This document shows, one piece after another, positions 59,411 to 64,000 of a stretch of 64,000 bases of DNA. The translations under genes and the position numbers were made by a program. The stretch is from positions 357,001 to 421,000 of the forward strand of contig NW_023501077.1 in the NCBI RefSeq assembly GCF_014066305.1, in the 5' to 3' direction. Under the pieces are notes generated by a model that was not told the DNA's origin, ran no database searches, and saw nothing but the letters and a program-made list of their open reading frames with translations. This DNA comes from Letharia columbiana. Lineage: Eukaryota > Ascomycota > Lecanoromycetes > Lecanorales > Parmeliaceae. Numbering within the stretch: position 1 is the first letter of the stretch; each line of letters opens with the position of its first letter.

Positions 59411-59468
<58 letters not shown>
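59330..59468. repeat. Long poly(A) tracts
   Basis: Three runs of A (roughly 22, 37 and 55 nt) separated by CCGAAAATTTT and GGGAC. The long Phe-rich minus-strand frame here is an artefact of this tract. Confidence 0.95.
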
Positions 59469-59470
<2 letters not shown>

Positions 59471-60030
59471 CTTAGACGGGAGGAAAGAATAAAGAGCAAG
59501 AAACGGGACACCGCCTATTCAGCTCTCCAACATGGATCTCGGCTATCCACATAAATATGCTTGCCTCCCTCACTACCTGGCGAAAAGTAAGAACGTCGAG
59601 TACTTTCATTTTCTTTCCAAAATCCCAAAAACTCATAGACATCTAGCCCGACGGCCGCTTCTACATCCTACATGGCGACCGAACGCTCTACAGCGACCTC
59701 CCACCATCCGAGGCATCGCTATGGGCCTCGCGGCTGATTCCACAATCGTATCGGGTGCAGACCACCAAGCTCACTCGCGCCGCCTGGCGCTACATTCCCT
59801 CCACCTATCTCATCTGCGAGAACGATCAGGCCGCTCCCCCTCAGTACCAGGAGATGTTCGCCGCGAGCGCGAAAGCGCAGGTGGAAAGGTGCAGCTCGGG
59901 ACACTCGCCGCACCTGAGCCAGCCTGAGATGCTCGTTGGGAAGATCCACGAGGCGTCGCAGAAGGCGGTCGCGGTGGCAGTCGTGAAGGATGGAGGTAAG
60001 GGAGATCTAGTGCTCCCGGTTCAGCTATAG

Positions 60031-62135
60031 GGGTTAGAACTATGAGACGGGAGAGGCGGAAGAGGCGTTGGTATAGGATTACAGATTGCTGCTCCTAACC
60101 CAAATCGGAGATATGCCTCACTCAACTCTCCATTCTTAGCAAATCAATACCTCAGCTCTAGAGGACGTCCAGCGTAGCTAGACGTCAACTGATAGATAGA
60201 GGAGCGCTCGAAAAGTCGTCTCGTGCACCGACTCACTCACTTAAGATCGAAGAGTCCTTCGACCCATTCCTCGAACAGCCAAGGATCATGGACGGATTGT
60301 TCGCAAGATCAAATGTAGGTGAGGGGAATGTAGCAAAAGTCATGCATAGAGGGCGAAACCCTCAATAAACCCATAAGATTCCTACGCAGCGCCAGAAAAA
60401 ATTGCCATGGTTTAATAACTTTTCCAGAAAACATTATTCATAGAGAGTAAACGCACTTGATGCAATTTTACAAGTCCTACAATTCAGGCGCGATGTCAGG
60501 AAAAAGTGATAGTCTTCATAAAGACTTTACTAAAAACCATTATTCCATCTATGAACAAACCATTTCCCTGCACGTCAAATCCTCTCTACTTAACATTCCT
60601 CAACAGAAAATACTACTACTCGATACGCACTGCTCCATCTGCACCTCACCAGTCCCCAAACCAAATCCAGAAACACGGTGCGACCCTCATAGACCCCTGG
60701 GTCGTAGAATGCAGAATAACAGACATACGAACCACGCGACTACGGCCTCGAAGATATCGAGGGTCATCACTCGTCAGCCGGTGATGGAGGGAGGATAAGG
60801 TAGGGGTGGAGGAAGAGGGGGAGGGGAGGGACAGTCGACATATTCCGTGACCGAGTAATTTCTCATTTCTGTGCAAGTTTGTCTCCACTGATATGATGAA
60901 ATATCATTCATGCCGTATTCACAACAGATATCAGCGGTGCACTTGTAAGGAAGTGTCCCGATCGAATTTGTCACCTGCAAGAACGAACGGACGAAGTACC
61001 TCGATGGAGCACAACGATAGAGACGGAGGGTTGATCTGGGCACGGACAACAGTCGACAAGAACCGCTGAGTTTGGATTACTTGGAGAGGATGGGATTTCG
61101 GACCTCAACCGTTGAGACTGCTATCTCGGTGAACGATCTCATGGGCGCCTGCTTCATTTGTAGATTTTTGTGTTTTATAGATGTTATCTGATGAGGACCG
61201 CAGTAAAGTATCGGTATGAAATGCGTTAGATAACGTTGATTGCTTATAAAGTATATCTCTGCTCATTATGACGGGAAGAACTTTTCACCCTGGAGATCTA
61301 CCTCAACAAGGAGTATATATATATAATATCCAATATGCCCAGGGCAAGTTGTACGTACGGCCTCGACGCTCAATCAATGCGAAACGCAGAATGCTCTGTT
61401 GATGCAAGTAAGTCGGTCATTAAATTTTCAATCTCCTCGTCGATATCCTTGTTATACACGCTGCCGACGCTCTCGTCATCGCCGCCTTAGAAGCAATAAA
61501 GCTCCGCTTTGAGACTCAGGATCTCGGTCCTTCCTGGTCGAGACTGTCAATCATCACATTTTCGTCATCCAATCCGTGAAAGGCCCCCTCCGTACTCTTC
61601 CACGCTTGTCTGCAATCCTGCGACTTAGCTCCTTGGGCGGCGAGTATGCGCATGAGGTCATCAATCTAGCTCCGTAGAAACCAGACATTGAAGTCTTCCC
61701 GAAGCTGGACGCCACCGCCTTCTTGTCCACAGGGATGCTGAGTTTGTCCATGAACGTGGTCAGGGATTAGTTCACGTGCTTGGCGTGTTCAAGATCTTTG
61801 CCGGTCTCGTGACCTCTGAAGAGCGTGTGAGGGTCCTCTCCCATGAGCACAATGACGACAGCCGGGGCTCCCCCGCTCTCCTACCCTCTCAGGTCGACCA
61901 CCATGCATTCTGGCCCATTTCTCGCGCTTCTCGGTCTTTCCACGACTGCCTTTCCTGCTGTCATGGCTAATATAACAGTCACGGCCAACAATCCTGCTTC
62001 TTAGGCGGAACCAGACAGATACAAGAGAGACGCAGCACTCAAGACGAAAAGAGGTACATGGACAAGACTATGCCGGTCCGTGTCCATGCCGCAAGATGGA
62101 TCGGCCTACTTAGTGCACCTCGCCCGAGGCCTTTG
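60031..62135. other. Gene-poor region, no supported gene
   Basis: Includes G-rich purine tracts (60786-60830), a (TA)n-type stretch at about 61314-61326, and several frames of 60-110 codons lacking family signatures. One item of interest is a 33-codon plus-strand frame at 61903-62004 (context GACCACCATGC) that looks like a signal peptide (MHSGPFLALLGLSTTAFPAV) before a TAG. It could be the start of a lost secreted-protein gene. Confidence 0.4.
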
Positions 62136-64000
62136 CTACAACCGTATGTTGAACTGCTGCTTGCCCGGCTGGTCCATCAACGGGTATCTAGCCTTCAGCG
62201 CCTCAAGCTCGTTCCACCGCTCCTGCTTCTCGTATATTAGCGAGAGTTGTTCCGCAATCACTAGTATTCGTGGACTATCTGCCGACAAAACCTTCTCCTT
62301 TGCAATGATGTTCAAGACCTTCAGGCAATCCGTCTCCGCCTTCTCCAATCGTTCCGTTGCAATCAGCACGCGTATATACCCTAGTTTGGCAACAATCCAG
62401 TCTGGATGGTCCTTTGGGACAACTTGTAGCACCTCCTTGAGCACTGTCTCCGCTTCTCCCCATCGGCCCGCACGCACGTACGCCTGCGTTAGGTTCGCCT
62501 TCGTCATTGACATGCCGGGATGCGCCTCACCCAAAGTGCGGCGAAGGATGGGCGCAACCTTATCGAGGATCGCGATGGCCTCGTCGGGACGCTGCCGTGT
62601 GGTGAGCACTCTGGCCAGATCGTTCATCGACCAGAGGGTATACGCATGCTCCTCGCCTAGTATCCTCTTTCGAGCCGCCAGCACGTTCGACACGAGCCGC
62701 TCGGCGGCTGGAAGGCGCTCTCTGGCGACGCAGAAGCTCATGCCGAGCTCGTTACGCACCATGAGGGTGTCCGGGTGGTTGGGGCCGAAGAGCCGCTTGC
62801 GTTTATGAAGGACTTCGACCAGTAAGGCGCGGCTGGCGTGCTTGTCGCAGAGGTGGTGGTATGTGCGGGCCAGGTTGAACATGGCCGTCAGGGTCAGAGG
62901 GTCGTCAGGGCCTAAACGCTTCACCAGGCCTTTGACTGCACGTTCCCCAGCTCGTTTGGACCAATCTAATTTCCCAGCGAACCAGAGGGAGAGTGTTAAG
63001 TCCGAGAGAGTAATGCAATAGGGGACGTGTTCCGGTTTCCAAGGTGGCCATGTCATCCAGTCTGCAAAGGAAGGGCGCGCATACCAGTTGGTTTCAAGGA
63101 TGTGGCGCTGGGCCGAAATGCATGGTATGAGATCGAAGAGATTCAAGTTGGACTGCGCGAGACTGCGCTGTGCCTCAATTGTGTGCATGTGGAATCTGCC
63201 GAGCTTCTCGGCCCTGAACTTGAGGACGTCGACTTGATATGAGCTTGCCCGCTTCCAAAGACCATTTTCAGCAAACACCCAGGCAAACCGCTCGATCTCT
63301 GTTGCCCTTTCCACGGTATCCGGTCCGACCGTGTTATATAGTGACTTTAGCGCTCGCAAGCAAGCCTCGATGTGCGGCAACAATGACCTCCGAAATCCCT
63401 GGCCTGATGCCTCCATGTGTGGAGATATGCATTGCGCCAGTACAGCGACGGCAGCATTGAGCCAGCGTTTTTGGTCTGTCTCGGAGAGTCTGTCCTTTGC
63501 CCATCGCTGAATTACCGGATGCAGCGACAGAAGGCCCCTCTTTGGGTCATGATCGATGATGGAATAGTTGTAAAGAATACTCAGCGCCGTTCGTAGCCGA
63601 AATTGAGACCCTTCATCCCACTCTGATGTGGTTTCGGCTAGACCGTGAGTGACATGGAGTTGTTTCCCTGTCTCAATGCCTTCCCAGGATCTCTGAAACA
63701 TAGCCTCCGGTATAGATTCGAAGTGCATGAAGGCGGATAAATGGATCAAGTCCACAGCGTCCCTATACTCTAGAGATCTGCGACTCGCAATTCTCTGAAA
63801 CGGGATCTCCCAAGTCGTGATTATATTGGCTTCATCGGCGGTGCTAATGCTCTTGGATACGATCATCTCTTTCCTGTGCCCTAGGTAGTGCCTCAGATAC
63901 ATCTCTAGTGTGTAAATGTTGCGACGAATACTCGTGCCTGCGTTGGCTATTGCAAGTGCCAAGTAGCCGAGCTCAGATGTAATCTTTTGTGCAGTCCGTC
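62136..64000 (-). CDS. NB-ARC-TPR receptor (NLR-like), 3' partial of gene only
   Basis: The frame is open through the right window edge, so the N-terminus and P-loop lie outside. The visible part is about 621 residues. It starts in the NB-ARC helical region with ELGYLALAIANAGTSIRRN, equivalent to the GLPLAL motif. A winged-helix-like stretch follows (DAVDLIHLSAFMHFESIPEAMF; LRTALSILYNYSIIDHD; LSLHPVIQRWAKDRL, an MHD-like His-Pro position). Then come about eight kinesin-light-chain-type TPRs (LGPDDPLTLTAMFNLARTY, FGPNHPDTLMVRNELG, LGEEHAYTLWSMNDLARVL, LGEAHPGMSMTKANLTQAY), ending QQFNIRL. Fungal NB-ARC-TPR proteins act as intracellular STAND receptors in allorecognition and non-self responses. 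No internal stop is seen, so the visible part looks intact. Plus-strand frames overlapping it are shadows. Confidence 0.9.
   Translation of the reverse strand, partial: RTAQKITSELGYLALAIANAGTSIRRNIYTLEMYLRHYLGHRKEMIVSKSISTADEANIITTWEIPFQRIASRRSLEYRDAVDLIHLSAFMHFESIPEAMFQRSWEGIETGKQLHVTHGLAETTSEWDEGSQFRLRTALSILYNYSIIDHDPKRGLLSLHPVIQRWAKDRLSETDQKRWLNAAVAVLAQCISPHMEASGQGFRRSLLPHIEACLRALKSLYNTVGPDTVERATEIERFAWVFAENGLWKRASSYQVDVLKFRAEKLGRFHMHTIEAQRSLAQSNLNLFDLIPCISAQRHILETNWYARPSFADWMTWPPWKPEHVPYCITLSDLTLSLWFAGKLDWSKRAGERAVKGLVKRLGPDDPLTLTAMFNLARTYHHLCDKHASRALLVEVLHKRKRLFGPNHPDTLMVRNELGMSFCVARERLPAAERLVSNVLAARKRILGEEHAYTLWSMNDLARVLTTRQRPDEAIAILDKVAPILRRTLGEAHPGMSMTKANLTQAYVRAGRWGEAETVLKEVLQVVPKDHPDWIVAKLGYIRVLIATERLEKAETDCLKVLNIIAKEKVLSADSPRILVIAEQLSLIYEKQERWNELEALKARYPLMDQPGKQQFNIRL

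Larger units (their letters stand above)
55722..59646. mobile_element. Tyrosine-recombinase (Crypton-like) insertion, two nested or tandem copies
   Basis: The insertion interrupts the hydrolase between GACGTC (55716-55721) and CCCGAC (59647). CTAG-like strings at both junctions may be part of a duplicated target. A first, short copy runs from CTAGTGCTGTCTCGCG at 55723 to about 56080. A second copy starts with a near-identical CTAGTACTATCTCGCG near 56084 and extends to about 59590; both end with related sequence (AATAAAGAGTAAGAAACGGG, then CACCGCCTATTCA and ATCTCGGCTATCC). Differences between copies are mainly G/A and C/T. The long copy carries a minus-strand tyrosine recombinase at about 56260-57320. 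The remainder, to 59300, is moderately AT-rich with no other recognisable gene, and ends in long poly(A) tracts. Confidence 0.7.
55260..60030 (+). pseudogene. Alpha/beta hydrolase split by a transposable element
   Basis: The 5' part 55260 to about 55721 (154 residues) starts MATVASTES and carries DLPTVVIVQGSFQIP, the nucleophile elbow MHSYGG and the LHLFLYSAFLLNEGQS block, up to NNDV. The 3' part from about 59647 to 60030 (127 residues) resumes with PDGRFYILHGDRTLYSDLP, then RAAWRYIPSTYLICENDQA (acid residue Asp) and SGHSPHLSQPEML (catalytic His), ending ...DLVLPVQL. The two parts add up to about 281 residues, the usual size of these AB_hydrolase_1-type proteins, with the Ser-Asp-His triad divided between them. 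About 3.9 kb of mobile DNA separates the halves, so no functional protein is expected. Such hydrolases are frequent accessory enzymes near polyketide clusters. Confidence 0.85.

Noticed and set aside
59278..59511. Phe-rich 77-codon minus-strand frame
   Set aside because: Produced by the poly(A) tracts.
60457..60798. 113-codon plus-strand frame and overlapping minus-strand frames
   Set aside because: Mutually overlapping, no domain, low-complexity Pro/Ser ends.

Overview
The window comes from a filamentous ascomycete. Its genes have short spliceosomal introns (about 54-182 nt) with CTGAC/CTAAC branch sites. It carries fungal-specific families (Rds1-type ferritin-like protein, fungal rhodopsin-domain 7TM protein, secondary-metabolism P450, NB-ARC/TPR receptor). 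A large block shows repeat-induced point mutation (RIP). The alternation of gene-dense DNA with a long AT-rich block resembles the isochores of Dothideomycetes (Pleosporales-like), but that placement is inference.

Layout. (1) 1-8.9 kb, a housekeeping block: 3' part of an elongin-A-like gene, a repeat-rich disordered protein, the NEDD8/RUB1 modifier (four exons, first exon 11 nt), a secreted ferritin-like protein and the two-exon arginine methyltransferase RMT2. (2) About 8.97-42.9 kb, an extremely AT-rich RIP-mutated block almost lacking CpA/TpG while keeping CpG. It holds a dead Ty3/gypsy element (minus strand, 20.9-27.8 kb), a dead RNase H-bearing LINE (plus strand, about 38.9-42.9 kb), two copies of a 0.63 kb inverted-repeat element, an 816-bp hairpin element with an 8-bp target duplication, several tandem repeats, and a much less mutated 2.2 kb insertion at 12.17-14.40 kb. 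(3) 43-46.8 kb: a broken retroelement integrase containing an intron-like insert, and a CYSTM-type tail protein. (4) 46.8-50 kb: a protein kinase-Sel1-TPR gene that looks broken. (5) 50-60 kb: a secondary-metabolism-type neighbourhood with a rhodopsin-domain 7TM protein, a divergently transcribed P450, a decayed polyketide synthase tail (ACP-ACP-TE), and an alpha/beta hydrolase split by a roughly 3.9 kb tyrosine-recombinase (Crypton-like) insertion. (6) 60-64 kb: a gene-poor stretch, then the 3' part of an NB-ARC-TPR receptor running off the right edge.

Reading it together: a conserved block abuts a RIP graveyard, and beyond it lies an accessory region where signalling receptors (kinase-TPR, NLR) and biosynthetic genes are being lost by mutation, deletion and transposon insertion. 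Exon boundaries were deduced by eye from splice signals and protein-family agreement. Intact multi-exon models are RUB1, RMT2, the 7TM protein and the P450; for each, exon lengths sum to a whole number of codons.
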